From: Bacillus sp. X1(2014)
GTDB lineage: Bacteria > Bacillota > Bacilli > Bacillales_B > DSM-18226
Assembly (NCBI RefSeq): GCF_007678255.1
Contig: NZ_VEED01000020.1
Span: 1 to 64,000 of the forward strand
DNA: 64,000 bases
Direction of reading: 5' to 3'
The notes beneath the pieces are model-generated. The model saw only the letters and a program-made list of their open reading frames with translations. It made no database searches and had not been told where the DNA came from. A program made the translations under genes and the position numbers. Positions 1 to 8,755 of this stretch are shown piece after piece. How positions within the stretch are numbered: the stretch's first letter is position 1; each line of letters starts with the position of its first letter.

Positions 1-73
1 AGTACACAAAAAATAAATCAGCTGCTTAACATTGTTTTTCATCAGGAATGAATTTACACATAATAATGGGCTT

Positions 74-268
74 GACTCGTTTCGAAGTAAATAAGCGGAG
101 ATTTTCCGTTTATGCAAAGCAAAATCTCCCCTTTTCAAATTTTTTGAGCCAATAGGCGGAATTTCTCCGTCTATTTAAGCCCTTTTAAATAATAATTACG
201 AACTAAGCGGAATTTTTCCGTTTATTTATCAGCTCGGGTGCTTAATCTGCCCCCCAACCGATAAGTAC
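74..268 (+). repeat. Copy A of a ~195-bp palindrome-rich repeat
   Basis: This stretch contains three imperfect palindromes of the type TAAGCGGAAATTTCCGCTTA, at about 91-113, 152-176 and 203-226, separated by conserved spacers. Read on the opposite strand, 20125-20318 matches it end to end (CTCGTTTCG, TTTATGCAAAG, ATAGGCGGAATTTCTCCGTC and TTTATCAG in the same order). It does not encode a protein I can recognise. The 1-361 interval holds nothing else that I can support. Confidence 0.8.
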
Positions 269-361
269 AAACACCCCTGATAAATAAAGAAAAAGAGTAT
301 GTCAATTCTCGTGTTAATATGAAAGCACCCGAAAACGGAAGCCTTTAACATATGCCAGTGC

Positions 362-706
362 TTGGTTTTTACATGTAGCGTTAATAGTTTCCTATCCCTG
401 CCACAGTCTATCTATGGAAGCTTTTTTAATGGTATCAATAGGGATAGTGTCTTTCCATTAGTTAATAACGATGACTCCAACTTGAAATTAAATGAAGACC
501 GTTATGAAGTATATGTGAATGATCATTTTGTGGGACATAAGACACTTAAGAACCCTGGCGAGAAACTTTCCAATATTGACGGCTTTTTAAATAATCAGGG
601 ACTTAGTGACTTTTCCACGTCTTTAGATGGTGACCACTATCAGATTAAAACAAATGACCAAGATGATATTACAAATGCATTATCGGTTTATTTTAATAAC
701 TGGTAA
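362..706 (+). CDS. Hypothetical protein, possibly 5'-truncated
   Basis: This is an open frame of up to 114 codons with no recognised family. The second half (from about residue 40) looks protein-like: charged, alternating strands, ending DDITNALSVYFNNW. The only candidate start near the 5' end is TTG at 362, with no convincing ribosome binding site. The frame stays open upstream to about 323 without an ATG, and there is no signal peptide. It may therefore be the 3' part of a damaged gene next to the repeat at 74-268. No function can be assigned. Confidence 0.4.
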   Translation: MVFTCSVNSFLSLPQSIYGSFFNGINRDSVFPLVNNDDSNLKLNEDRYEVYVNDHFVGHKTLKNPGEKLSNIDGFLNNQGLSDFSTSLDGDHYQIKTNDQDDITNALSVYFNNW

Positions 707-833
707 GAGCTAACTTGATTTTTTCAATTTTAATATGCTCCGCCCCAAATAACCTATACCAAACCAATTCCTTTTTCATACATTAATAAAAAAGCAGAAA
801 ATGTTAGAAAGGAAACTGGAGGTATACAGAGTT

Positions 834-1202
834 ATGTTGGAGCTAAAGAAATCTCAACATGGGCGAGGGATTTTTGCTACACGTGATATCAAGAAAGATG
901 AGCTATTAGAGGTGTCACCTGTAATCATTTTCCCGAAAGAAGAGTTTAAGTATTTGGAGAAAACGACTTTGATTGACTATGTCTTTTGGTGGGGAAAAGA
1001 TTTTGATGAATGTGCATTAGCATTAGGAGTTGGTTCGCTATTTAACCATTCCAGCCAACCGAACGCTATCTTTAAACGGAAACTAAAAAAAAGAACCATT
1101 AACTTTTATGCCTATACCGACATAGAAGCTGGCGAGGAAATTCGCATTAATTACAATGGTGACCCTGAAGACAAAACGCGGTTATGGTTTGAAGAAAAAT
1201 AA
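834..1202 (+). CDS. SET-domain protein
   Basis: This is a small (122 aa) single-domain SET protein. The N-terminus has the typical hairpin (KSQHGRGIFATRDI, with HGRGIFA at 9-15). The knot motif NHSSQPNA is at residues 71-78 and the tyrosine-containing GEEIRINYNG at 100-109. SET domains use S-adenosylmethionine to methylate protein lysines; the bacterial substrate is unknown. I chose the ATG at 834 because GGAGG lies 11 bases upstream; an in-frame ATG at 801 lacks one. A terminator follows, so it is probably monocistronic. The family is clear, the activity is not. Confidence 0.8.
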   Translation: MLELKKSQHGRGIFATRDIKKDELLEVSPVIIFPKEEFKYLEKTTLIDYVFWWGKDFDECALALGVGSLFNHSSQPNAIFKRKLKKRTINFYAYTDIEAGEEIRINYNGDPEDKTRLWFEEK

Positions 1203-1227
1203 AACACATTTTTCAGATATCAAGAAA

Positions 1228-1270
1228 GAGTCCAATTCCTTATTGAAAAAGGATTTGGACTCATTTTTTT
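1228..1270 (+). terminator. Rho-independent terminator after the SET gene
   Basis: A GAGTCCAA...TTGGACTC stem with a short loop is followed by a T-rich tract (CATTTTTTT). Confidence 0.8.
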
Positions 1271-1292
1271 AGGCTATTTTCCCCCATTTAAA

Positions 1293-1321
1293 TTGACATT
1301 TATTTAGATGTATATTATTCT
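1293..1321 (+). promoter_or_regulatory. Sigma-A-type promoter of the ABC importer operon
   Basis: TTGACA at 1293-1298, a 17-bp spacer and TATTCT at 1316-1321 lie just upstream of the lipoprotein gene. Confidence 0.55.
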
Positions 1322-1373
1322 AGTAAGGTTATTTTATATAAAACCTATAAAAATACTAGGAGATGTAAGAAAC

Positions 1374-2174
1374 ATGAAGAAATACGCACTTATTTTTTTA
1401 GCCCTCCTTCTTACCGTAGCTTTAGGTGCTTGTAGCAGTAAAGAAGAAAAGGCAAGTTCTGCTAAGAGTAAAAACCTTTATGAGCAGATTAAGGCAAAAG
1501 GTGAAATTACAATCGGTACAGAAGGTACCTATGCTCCTTTTACTTATCATGACGATTCTCAAAAGCTAACAGGCTTTGATATAGAAATTGCTGAAGAAGT
1601 ATTTAAAAGATTAGATATTAAACCCGTTTTCGTTGAAACAAAATGGGATGGTATGATCGCCGGTCTTGATGCTAAACGTTATGACATGGTTGCAAATGAA
1701 GTGGCTGTTCGTCCTGATCGTTTAGAGAAATACGATATGTCAGAACCGTATATTGTCTCAAAAGCAGTTCTTGTTGTTCATGAGAACAATAACGATATTA
1801 AAACACTTGATGACTTAAAGGGTAAAAAAGTTGGACAATCTTTAGACAGTAACTACCGCAAAATTGCTGAAGCACATGGGGCAACTAATACAGTAGTGGA
1901 AGGATTTAATCAATCTATCGACCTAATCACTTCAAAACGAATTGATGCAACAATTAACGATAGCCTTTCATACCTAGACTTGAAAAAACAGCGTCCAGAT
2001 CTTCCTATTAAAAAGGTTTATGAAGAAGCAGACGCAACAAGCAATGCTTTTCTTTTCCGTAAAGGAAATAAAGAGCTAGTTGACGCAGTAAATGGCGCTC
2101 TTGCAGATATGAAAAAAGATGGTACGTACCTAGCAATCTCTAAAAAATGGTTTAATGAGGACGTATCTAAGTAA
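1374..2174 (+). CDS. tcyA: Amino acid (cystine-type) ABC transporter substrate-binding lipoprotein
   Basis: This is a 266-aa solute-binding protein of the polar amino acid family (SBP_bac_3). It has a lipoprotein signal peptide with lipobox LGAC (Cys20), then the family fold starting GTEGTYAPFTYHDDSQKLTGFD, with the usual DMVANEVAVRPDR region. It should bind its amino acid outside the membrane and deliver it to the permease. The ATG at 1374 follows AGGAG at 1358; an in-frame ATG at 1308 overlaps the promoter and lacks a site. It is the first gene of a three-gene importer operon. Similarity to Bacillus TcyA suggests cystine, but substrate cannot be read from sequence, so the symbol is tentative. 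Confidence 0.8.
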   Translation: MKKYALIFLALLLTVALGACSSKEEKASSAKSKNLYEQIKAKGEITIGTEGTYAPFTYHDDSQKLTGFDIEIAEEVFKRLDIKPVFVETKWDGMIAGLDAKRYDMVANEVAVRPDRLEKYDMSEPYIVSKAVLVVHENNNDIKTLDDLKGKKVGQSLDSNYRKIAEAHGATNTVVEGFNQSIDLITSKRIDATINDSLSYLDLKKQRPDLPIKKVYEEADATSNAFLFRKGNKELVDAVNGALADMKKDGTYLAISKKWFNEDVSK

Positions 2175-2188
2175 AGGAATGGAACAAT

Positions 2189-2875
2189 ATGTTTGCAGAC
2201 CAAGAACGAATAGATCGAATTATTGGAATCCTTAGTGATTCCTTTTTTCCTATATTAAAAGCTGGAATTCAGTTTACGATACCATTAACAATTATCACCT
2301 TTATTCTAGGGCTAATATTAGCCTTCTTTATCGCACTTGCACGGCTATCCAATATGAAAGGCTTAAACGCTGTCGCCAAATTTTATGTTTGGATCTTTCG
2401 CGGCACTCCCTTACTCGTTCAAATCTTTATTCTATTTTACGGATTACCGAGTATGGGAATAACACTTGATCCATTTCCGGCTGCGGTCATTGCTTTTACG
2501 TTAAATAAAGGTGCTTACAGTTCGGAAATTATTCGGGCAGCGATTCTTTCCATTCCAAAGGGACAATGGGAAGCAGCTTTTTCAATTGGAATGACAAAAT
2601 CTCAGGCGATGAGACGAATTATTATTCCTCAAGCCATTCGTGTATCATTGCCGCCGCTCGGAAACTCTTTTATTAGTTTAGTAAAAGACACTTCCTTAGC
2701 AGCAACCATTACGGTTACGGAACTATTCCAAAAAGGTCAACAAATCGCGGCTGCTACCTATGAACCTCTGTGGATTTATATTGAAGTCGCCTTTATCTAT
2801 TTAATCTTCAGTACAGTTCTTTCTTATTTCCAGACAAAAATGGAGATTCGATTTGAGCGAAGTGTCGCTAAATAA
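2189..2875 (+). CDS. tcyB: Amino acid ABC transporter permease
   Basis: A 228-aa inner-membrane permease of the HisM/GlnP family. It has about five hydrophobic segments and the cytoplasmic EAA loop (around residues 125-155, [20 protein letters not shown]) that docks to the ATPase. It starts 14 bases after the binding protein gene and ends 13 bases before the ATPase gene, consistent with one transcript. Like the binding protein, it is assigned to cystine by analogy to TcyB only. Confidence 0.8.
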   Translation: MFADQERIDRIIGILSDSFFPILKAGIQFTIPLTIITFILGLILAFFIALARLSNMKGLNAVAKFYVWIFRGTPLLVQIFILFYGLPSMGITLDPFPAAVIAFTLNKGAYSSEIIRAAILSIPKGQWEAAFSIGMTKSQAMRRIIIPQAIRVSLPPLGNSFISLVKDTSLAATITVTELFQKGQQIAAATYEPLWIYIEVAFIYLIFSTVLSYFQTKMEIRFERSVAK

Positions 2876-2888
2876 TGGAGGTGATCCA

Positions 2889-3638
2889 ATGATTCACATA
2901 GATAATTTGCATAAAAGTTTTGGGCAACTTGAAGTATTAAAAGGAATTGACCTGACCATCCCAACTGGAAAGACAGCCGTGATTATCGGTCCTTCCGGCT
3001 CGGGAAAAACAACCTTACTACGCTGTCTTAACCTGTTGGAAGTGCCTCATCAAGGTTCAATTAAACTTGCGGAACAATCGATAAATTTTGACCAAAACCA
3101 TAAAATGAAGGCAAAAGAACTTGTTTCTTTTCGTAAAAATACCGGCATGGTCTTTCAAAATTACAACCTATTTCCACATTTGACAGCAATTGAAAATGTA
3201 ATGGAAGGACAGACCACTGTTCTTAAAAGATCAAAATCAGAAGCAGAAACTAAAGCAAGAACCCTTCTGGATAAAGTTGGTTTGAAAGAACGAGCTGAGA
3301 TGTATCCTCATCAATTATCTGGCGGGCAGCAACAACGTGTGGGAATCGCCCGAGCTATGGCCATGGACCCTAAAGTACTGCTTTTTGATGAACCTACTTC
3401 TGCACTAGATCCCGAGTTAGTTGGTGAAGTTTTAAAGGTCATGAAGGATTTATCAAAGGAGAATATGACGATGGTCATTGTAACCCATGAAATGAACTTT
3501 GCCAAAGATGTTGCCGACCAAGTCATCTTTATGGACCAAGGAGTTATCGTAGAAAGGGGTACCCCCGAAGAGGTATTTGAGAACACCCAAAATCAACGAA
3601 CGTTACAGTTTTTAAATAAGGTCGCTTCGAGATCCTAG
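2889..3638 (+). CDS. tcyC: Amino acid ABC transporter ATP-binding protein
   Basis: A 249-aa ABC ATPase energising the importer. It shows Walker A GPSGSGKT, the Q-loop in [10 protein letters not shown], signature LSGGQQQR, Walker [14 protein letters not shown] and the H-loop VTHEMNF. The ATG at 2889 is chosen over an in-frame start at 2853 because GGAGG (2877-2881) precedes it and the permease gene ends at 2875. It closes the operon; a terminator follows. The family call is firm, the cystine specificity tentative. Confidence 0.85.
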   Translation: MIHIDNLHKSFGQLEVLKGIDLTIPTGKTAVIIGPSGSGKTTLLRCLNLLEVPHQGSIKLAEQSINFDQNHKMKAKELVSFRKNTGMVFQNYNLFPHLTAIENVMEGQTTVLKRSKSEAETKARTLLDKVGLKERAEMYPHQLSGGQQQRVGIARAMAMDPKVLLFDEPTSALDPELVGEVLKVMKDLSKENMTMVIVTHEMNFAKDVADQVIFMDQGVIVERGTPEEVFENTQNQRTLQFLNKVASRS

Positions 3639-3659
3639 CAGATAAACAGATCCATTCAC

Positions 3660-3698
3660 AACAAGCTCTTCCTACTAATTTCTTGGAAGAGCTTGTTT
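3660..3698. terminator. Bidirectional terminator between convergent genes
   Basis: AACAAGCTCTTCC pairs with GGAAGAGCTTGTT and is flanked by T-rich sequence. It separates the importer operon from the MpsC-like gene on the opposite strand. Confidence 0.8.
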
Positions 3699-3718
3699 TA
3701 TACCTATAAACCCTAAGC

Positions 3719-4399
3719 TTATGAACCAAGCATAAAGGCCATCAATGATTTATCTTCTTTAAAATTCCAATCAATAAAAATATCTCTTATTGATTTATTA
3801 AAAATATCCTCAAATCTGCCTTCCCGGTGGAAATATTTTTTTTCCAACTCATCCTTTGTAAATCTAAGTTCTTTTTCAAACCCTTTATCAATTAATGCCT
3901 TTTCAATTGGTACAAATATACCGCTTCTTTCAACTAAATAAACGGATGGTGAGATGGGATAGATATGTATATGATCTGGTACTTTTTCAACCAAGCAGCT
4001 GATCCGCCCAACCTCCGATTCTAACCTTTGCATATCTATACCCGCTTGACTAACCTGACCTATTACCTCCTCTAAGACAAAAATAAGAATGCCCGAATTA
4101 TTTGGGAAGTTCCAATCATGATAGTATTTTTCTACATCGACTCCCAGAGTCACTTTTATTACCCCTGTTATTTCACTCAAGACGTGGTTAATAATAACGG
4201 CTCTTATATTGTCAACATACCTATTCTGTCCTTGCTGTAACAAGATCTCTTCCATTGGGGTTAAAAACCCACGAATATACGTGACGAGATGATTTTTGGA
4301 CAGGGTGGTCCGACATGTCTGCGGGCCTTTTCCAAAATTTTTTCTTAACAACTTACTAACATAACTACTAATAAATTCTTCCTTGTTTTGATTAATCAT
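3719..4399 (-). CDS. MpsC-family (DUF2294) protein, copy 1
   Basis: A 226-aa soluble protein with the MpsC/DUF2294 signature LLRKNFGKGPQTCRTTLSKNHL followed by YIRGFLTPMEE and HDWNF. A second, weaker half (from about residue 120) ends DIFIDWNF in the same way, so the protein looks like two diverged repeats. MpsC is named after the S. aureus mpsABC locus, linked to cation transport and membrane potential; no MpsA or MpsB gene lies nearby, so the role here is open. ATG 4399 follows AAGGAGTAG. Its paralogue is directly upstream in the same direction, separated by a terminator. Confidence 0.75.
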   Translation of the reverse strand: MINQNKEEFISSYVSKLLRKNFGKGPQTCRTTLSKNHLVTYIRGFLTPMEEILLQQGQNRYVDNIRAVIINHVLSEITGVIKVTLGVDVEKYYHDWNFPNNSGILIFVLEEVIGQVSQAGIDMQRLESEVGRISCLVEKVPDHIHIYPISPSVYLVERSGIFVPIEKALIDKGFEKELRFTKDELEKKYFHREGRFEDIFNKSIRDIFIDWNFKEDKSLMAFMLGS

Positions 4400-4419
4400 C
4401 CTTTTCTACTCCTTAATTA

Positions 4420-4451
4420 GGTACAAATAATCCATCATTTTATTATGTACC
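4420..4451 (-). promoter_or_regulatory. Inverted repeat upstream of the MpsC-like gene
   Basis: GGTACAAATAAT and ATTATGTACC form an imperfect inverted repeat around a 10-bp centre. It sits about 20 bases upstream of the start codon and could be an operator or leader hairpin. Its function is unknown. Confidence 0.35.
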
Positions 4452-4466
4452 AAAGCCCAGCTTGTT

Positions 4467-4512
4467 AAAAAAAAACATGTGATAAGCAGGAAAATCCTGT
4501 TGCCACATGTTT
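4467..4512 (-). terminator. Terminator after the second MpsC-like gene
   Basis: On the minus strand an ACATGTG...CACATGT outer stem encloses an AACAGGATTTTCCTG-type inner hairpin and is followed by nine T residues. Confidence 0.85.
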
Positions 4513-4517
4513 TCGAT

Positions 4518-5213
4518 TCATTGGTATTCCTTGAAAAAAACAAAAATGAGATAGTTGCGGTTCTTTTCATAATCCCAGACAATAAATATATCTTCGATGA
4601 CGCGATTAAATAAATCTTCAAAGAGACTCTTATTTTTCAAATAACCGCTTTTGATTTCCCTTGCTTGATGAAGAAGCAGATCGAGATTTCCTTGTTCATA
4701 CGCTAAACTTTCTAATTGTAAGAGGACTTCTTTAGCTTCAATCGCACAAATATTTTGTGTAAACTTTACTACCTTTAAACCAACCGGTCGTTTATGATAC
4801 CGGGTCCCTACAAAATCAATCAAGTTAAAAAGAGTTTTCTCAAAATCTTCTTCCATTTTTACTTCATCAGTAGATGGAACATTTTCTAACAGAATAATTC
4901 CTGTATTCGAATCATAATTCCAATCATGGAAAAAGTGATCAATTTTCCCTCCGAATAGCTTAGAAACTTCCGGTTTAAACTCATTGATGACTGCATTGAT
5001 TACGGCTGAACGAAAATTATGGACTAAAATCAACTGATTATTTTTCAACAAAACTTCCTCTGCTGGCGTAATAAAGTTTCGCATGTATATATATAATCGG
5101 TTTCCTTTTGACATCATCGTACAAGTTTCTGGACCCTTGCCAAATCTGCGCTTGAGGAGCTTACTAAACGTACTGCTAAGATATAGCAAATTCTCTTGTG
5201 TAGATTTACTCAT
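4518..5213 (-). CDS. MpsC-family (DUF2294) protein, copy 2
   Basis: A 231-aa paralogue of the neighbouring gene, with the same order of motifs: LLKRRFGKGPETCTMMSKGNRL, YMRNFITPAEE, HDWNYD and, in the second half, DIFIVWDYEKN. The ATG at 5213 follows AAGGAGAAG. A terminator-like hairpin sits only about 18 bases before the start codon, between this gene and the upstream kinase gene. The gene therefore seems to be expressed either by readthrough of that hairpin or under attenuation. Family assignment is good; biochemical role is unknown. Confidence 0.75.
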   Translation of the reverse strand: MSKSTQENLLYLSSTFSKLLKRRFGKGPETCTMMSKGNRLYIYMRNFITPAEEVLLKNNQLILVHNFRSAVINAVINEFKPEVSKLFGGKIDHFFHDWNYDSNTGIILLENVPSTDEVKMEEDFEKTLFNLIDFVGTRYHKRPVGLKVVKFTQNICAIEAKEVLLQLESLAYEQGNLDLLLHQAREIKSGYLKNKSLFEDLFNRVIEDIFIVWDYEKNRNYLIFVFFKEYQ

Positions 5214-5230
5214 TAACTTCTCCTTTCAGA

Positions 5231-5272
5231 AAAATAAAAAGGCCTAACTTCTAGAAAAAGAAGTTAGGCCAC
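5231..5272 (-). terminator. Terminator or attenuator hairpin before MpsC-like gene
   Basis: GGCCTAACTT pairs with AAGTTAGGCC and is followed on the minus strand by a T-rich run that leads straight into the ribosome binding site. There is no room for a promoter between hairpin and gene, so it may be a conditional terminator in a leader. Confidence 0.7.
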
Positions 5273-5428
5273 GGCTAAGACGACTATTTTTATAGTTTCT
5301 TCCATTTACCATACAAGTGATTGTCATATATTTTTGCTGGATATATATTAACTGCCATAACTAATGACTGCAAGACATTAGACCTTAATATTTTAACACG
5401 ATATTTACCCAACTAGCAATCATTTAAT

Positions 5429-6502
5429 TTAAGGGAAGGTTGGTAAACTTACTTCGATACAGGTTCCATTATTGCTGCTGGTAATGTGAACTTTTCCCTT
5501 ATGCTCTTCAATAATTTGATAACTTACCGGCATTCCGAGCCCGGTCCCATGTTCTTTTGTCGTATAAAACGGTTCATTTATACGGTTAATCATATCGGGA
5601 GGGATGCCGCAACCTTGGTCAATGATTCGAATCTGAACACGTTTTCCCTCAATACTGGACCCTTCTATTAAGATCCTGCCGCCATCTGGCATGGACTCAA
5701 TTGCATTTTTTATATAATTGATAAATACTTGTTTTAATTGATTTTCATCCCCTAAAATGTCTTCTAGGTAACTGAACTTTTTTTCAAATTGAATATTATT
5801 TAATAACATTTGGGACTCCATTAATACTGTAACTTGATCTAATAGGGAACTAATCGCCAATTTTTCATACTTTTTTTTGATTGGTGTAGCCAGTACCATT
5901 AGTTCCTTAAGAATTACTTCAATACGGGCAACCTCTGACTCTACAATATCATAATACATAGGCTCCCCATGATAATCCCTGGCCATTAAATGTAAAAAAC
6001 CTTTTATCGCTGTGATTGGATTTCGAATCTCGTGGGCAATTCCCGCTGCTAATTGACCTGCCACCGCTTGTTTTTCCGATAGTAATTGTCTTTCCTTTTT
6101 AATTAGAGTAATATCTTTTAAAACAACATAAGACCCCACCACTTCTTTATTAAAAAGAATTGGGAATGCAGTTACGTTTACATCCATTAATGTTTCGGGT
6201 CTCATATTAATCTTTGCATCAAAATTTGTCAGTTTTTCACGGCCTTTTTCGAAGAAAAACGTTTGTGATTCATTCAAACATGTGGAGAGGAATATACGAC
6301 CTAACCTCATCTGTAATAATTCAGGTATGGAAAAACCTAAGAGTGTTTCGCAAACATCATTTACATAGACCAATTGCCCATCCATACTCAGGATAAAGAA
6401 TGGGTCTGCACTTTTTGATAAAACAGAGAAATCCTTATCAACATTGACATCGATATATATTTGAAGCAAAAAGTTTAAACGTTTTATCTCATCCCTCTCC
6501 AT
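5429..6502 (-). CDS. Soluble PAS-domain sensor histidine kinase
   Basis: A 357-aa kinase without membrane segments. A PAS domain (about residues 25-135, PFFILSMDGQLVYVNDV) is followed by a HisKA H-box with the phospho-acceptor His157 (GIAHEIRNPITAIKG), and then an HATPase domain with N-box NYIKNAIESMPDGG, G1 DQGCGIPP and G2 GTGLGMPVSY. It resembles Bacillus sporulation-type kinases (KinA/KinE class), which feed Spo0F; no response regulator is adjacent. ATG 6502 is preceded by GGTGGGGG; an in-frame ATG at 6547 falls inside a hairpin and has no site. Pairing with two MpsC-family genes may mean a shared signal, but this is inference. Confidence 0.85.
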   Translation of the reverse strand: MERDEIKRLNFLLQIYIDVNVDKDFSVLSKSADPFFILSMDGQLVYVNDVCETLLGFSIPELLQMRLGRIFLSTCLNESQTFFFEKGREKLTNFDAKINMRPETLMDVNVTAFPILFNKEVVGSYVVLKDITLIKKERQLLSEKQAVAGQLAAGIAHEIRNPITAIKGFLHLMARDYHGEPMYYDIVESEVARIEVILKELMVLATPIKKKYEKLAISSLLDQVTVLMESQMLLNNIQFEKKFSYLEDILGDENQLKQVFINYIKNAIESMPDGGRILIEGSSIEGKRVQIRIIDQGCGIPPDMINRINEPFYTTKEHGTGLGMPVSYQIIEEHKGKVHITSSNNGTCIEVSLPTFP

Positions 6503-6527
6503 TTTCCCCCACCTGTCTTTAGTTTTT

Positions 6528-6580
6528 AAAAAAAATAAAAAAGCCAAAATAAGCGTAGTATCTACGGCTTATTTTGGCTT
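6528..6580 (-). terminator. Terminator or attenuator hairpin before the kinase gene
   Basis: A strong AAGCCAAAATAAGC/GCTTATTTTGGCTT stem is followed on the minus strand by a T-rich tract, then only about 25 bases to the kinase start. It could end thi-operon transcripts or attenuate the kinase leader. Confidence 0.75.
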
Positions 6581-6690
6581 AAATTCTAGCATCAACATGT
6601 CTAGAGATTCATTGCCTATAAAAAGCGTTCGCTGACTTTTTTCTATAATTCACAAGTAGACTAGAGCATATATCCCTATATCCACTTTTA

Positions 6691-6719
6691 ATACTATACT
6701 TATTTGTAAAAATATTCAA
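6691..6719 (-). promoter_or_regulatory. Candidate sigma-A promoter for the kinase leader
   Basis: On the minus strand TTGAAT, a 17-bp spacer and TAGTAT lie about 190 bases upstream of the kinase start and upstream of the hairpin at 6528-6580. If real, the transcript has a long leader containing that hairpin. Confidence 0.4.
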
Positions 6720-6753
6720 TTAATTTTTTCAATTTAGGCAATTTGCTTTTTTA

Positions 6754-7776
6754 TTAACCCAAGTATCTATGGTATAGCGCCTTTGCTGTAGAAATATCCT
6801 TCGTTCCGTGTACCAGAACCCTTCCGTCTTTAAAAAAGACTAATCGATGAGGATTCACTGTATAAGATAAAAGGTATGGATTTCGCTGTACCGCCGCTCC
6901 CTCTTGATTCGCAAATATTTTTTCTAGAGCCTCCAAATCACGAACCATTGGAATCGAAGGACGTATCTGAACTGAATCTCTTCCACATAGGACAGCTGTC
7001 TTTGTTTGATTTTCGAATGATAAATAAGGGTAAGTACGTTCTTCCCCGCAAGAAGGACAATCCCTTTTTTTCAATTTATCTACTTGTATGGAACTATATT
7101 GGTTTTTCCATAAATCAAAAGAAACAAGTTTATTTCGCAATGAATCCAAGTCACTAACCAAAATTTTCAATGCTTCACTTATTTGAAAAGAAACGACCAT
7201 GTTAACAGCTGGACTAATAATTCCAGCTGTATCACAGGTTAAACCTCCAAGAGGAACGGTTTCTACTAAACAAGAAAGGCAAGGTGTTTTTTCAGGAATG
7301 ATCGTGTAGGAGATTCCGTAGCTTCCAACGCAAGCACCGTAAATCCATGGGACACCATACATTTGGGATACATCGTTAATGATCATTCTTGTTTCGAAAT
7401 TATCCGTTGCATCCATAATAAGATCAACTCTTTTGGCCCAGTCATCTAGCTCTGACACAGAGGCATCTGCAATGATTGCCTCAATTTTCACAGAAGAGTT
7501 AATGGCTATTAAGCGGTTTTTGGCCGCTATTACTTTAGGAATTCGATTTTTGGCATCTTCTTCTGTAAATAACTGCTGCCGCTGTAAATTGGACCATTCT
7601 ACATAATCACGATCAACAATGGTTAGTTTACCAATTCCAGCGCGGACAAGTGCTTCGGCACATGCTGATCCGAGTGCTCCCACTCCAATTATGAGTACAT
7701 GTTTATCGGAAATTCGCTGCTGCCCGTCTTTTCCAATGGGTGAAAAAAGTTCTTGTCGTGAGTACCGATTAATCAC
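6754..7776 (-). CDS. thiF: ThiF-family sulfur-carrier adenylyltransferase
   Basis: A 340-aa E1-like enzyme that activates the ThiS C-terminus by adenylation for sulfur transfer in thiazole synthesis. It has the nucleotide-binding [17 protein letters not shown], the [13 protein letters not shown] motif and two CxxC pairs (CLSC and CPSC) expected to hold zinc. The C-terminal 90 residues resemble the rhodanese-like tail of longer MoeB/ThiF proteins but appear degenerate. It overlaps thiG by four bases (ATGA), so the two are translationally coupled at the end of the TPP-controlled operon. Confidence 0.88.
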   Translation of the reverse strand: MINRYSRQELFSPIGKDGQQRISDKHVLIIGVGALGSACAEALVRAGIGKLTIVDRDYVEWSNLQRQQLFTEEDAKNRIPKVIAAKNRLIAINSSVKIEAIIADASVSELDDWAKRVDLIMDATDNFETRMIINDVSQMYGVPWIYGACVGSYGISYTIIPEKTPCLSCLVETVPLGGLTCDTAGIISPAVNMVVSFQISEALKILVSDLDSLRNKLVSFDLWKNQYSSIQVDKLKKRDCPSCGEERTYPYLSFENQTKTAVLCGRDSVQIRPSIPMVRDLEALEKIFANQEGAAVQRNPYLLSYTVNPHRLVFFKDGRVLVHGTKDISTAKALYHRYLG

Positions 7777-8540
7777 CCGATACTCATTCCTTCCTTTGGA
7801 CTGCTTGCTGTAGCATATCTCTTTTTCTCGATTCGGCCGGCCTCATAGCCTAAACGTCCAGCTTCAATCGCTAGTCTCATTGCTTTTGCCATTTTTACGG
7901 GATCCTTGGCCGCTGATACAGCCGTATTCAATAAGACGCCATCGGCTCCTAATTCCATTGCTAAAGCGGCATCTGCCGGTGAGCCAATTCCAGCATCCAC
8001 AATAACAGGAACGACGGCTTGCTCGATAATAAAGCTAAGGTTTACGGGATTGATGATACCTTGACCAGATCCAATTGGCGAGGCCCCTGGCATGACAGCA
8101 TGACAGCCAGCTTCTTGAAGTTTTCTAGCTAAAACAACATCATCTGAGGTATAAGGGAGGACAATAAATCCTTCCTTCACTAATTCTTCTGTCGCCTTTA
8201 AAGTTTCAATCGGGTCAGGAAGTAATGTTTTATCACAGCCAATCACTTCCACTTTAATCATATCGCATAGGCCAGATGCTTTTGCTAATTTTGCGATACG
8301 GACGGCCTCTGCCGCAGTTTTTGCACCAGCTGTATTAGGCAGCAGCGTATATTTTTTGGTGTCTAACTGTTCTAAAAAATTCGGCTGACTTGATTCAAAA
8401 ATATTCATTCGTCTTACCGCAAACGTGAGGATTTCAGCTTCGGAGACTTCCACTGCTTCCTTTTGGATTTCATAGCTTGGATACTTTCCCGTTCCTAGAA
8501 ACAAACGAGATTGAAAGGATAATGAACCTATTTTTAACAT
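7773..8540 (-). CDS. thiG: Thiazole synthase ThiG
   Basis: A 255-aa TIM-barrel enzyme that joins 1-deoxy-xylulose phosphate, dehydroglycine and ThiS-thiocarboxylate sulfur into the thiazole. Hallmarks are the N-terminal LFLGTGKY, the Schiff-base lysine region [16 protein letters not shown], the phosphate-binding [12 protein letters not shown] and [11 protein letters not shown]. The start at 8540 is two bases after the thiS stop, with its AGGAGG site inside thiS. Glycine oxidase ThiO, encoded upstream, supplies its dehydroglycine. Confidence 0.95.
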   Translation of the reverse strand: MLKIGSLSFQSRLFLGTGKYPSYEIQKEAVEVSEAEILTFAVRRMNIFESSQPNFLEQLDTKKYTLLPNTAGAKTAAEAVRIAKLAKASGLCDMIKVEVIGCDKTLLPDPIETLKATEELVKEGFIVLPYTSDDVVLARKLQEAGCHAVMPGASPIGSGQGIINPVNLSFIIEQAVVPVIVDAGIGSPADAALAMELGADGVLLNTAVSAAKDPVKMAKAMRLAIEAGRLGYEAGRIEKKRYATASSPKEGMSIG

Positions 8541-8541
8541 G

Positions 8542-8745
8542 TCAACCGCCTCCTACAAAATGGACTATTTCAATTCGATCTTTTTCTGATAACCTAGTAT
8601 TTTGGTGATCTATTTTGGTTAAGATTTCACCGTTAACTTCCACGACAATGACCTTTTCATGGATTTCATAATGATTGAGAACATCTGAAACAAATACGAC
8701 ATGCTCTGGTAATTGGATATACTCGCCATTTAATATTACTTCCAT
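8542..8745 (-). CDS. thiS: Sulfur carrier protein ThiS
   Basis: A 67-aa ubiquitin-like sulfur carrier ending VHFVGGG; the terminal Gly-Gly becomes a thiocarboxylate through ThiF. ATG 8745 has AGGAG eight bases upstream, which places it better than an in-frame start at 8763 inside thiO. It lies between thiO and thiG, as in B. subtilis. Confidence 0.93.
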   Translation of the reverse strand: MEVILNGEYIQLPEHVVFVSDVLNHYEIHEKVIVVEVNGEILTKIDHQNTRLSEKDRIEIVHFVGGG

Positions 8746-8755
8746 CTTTAATCTC

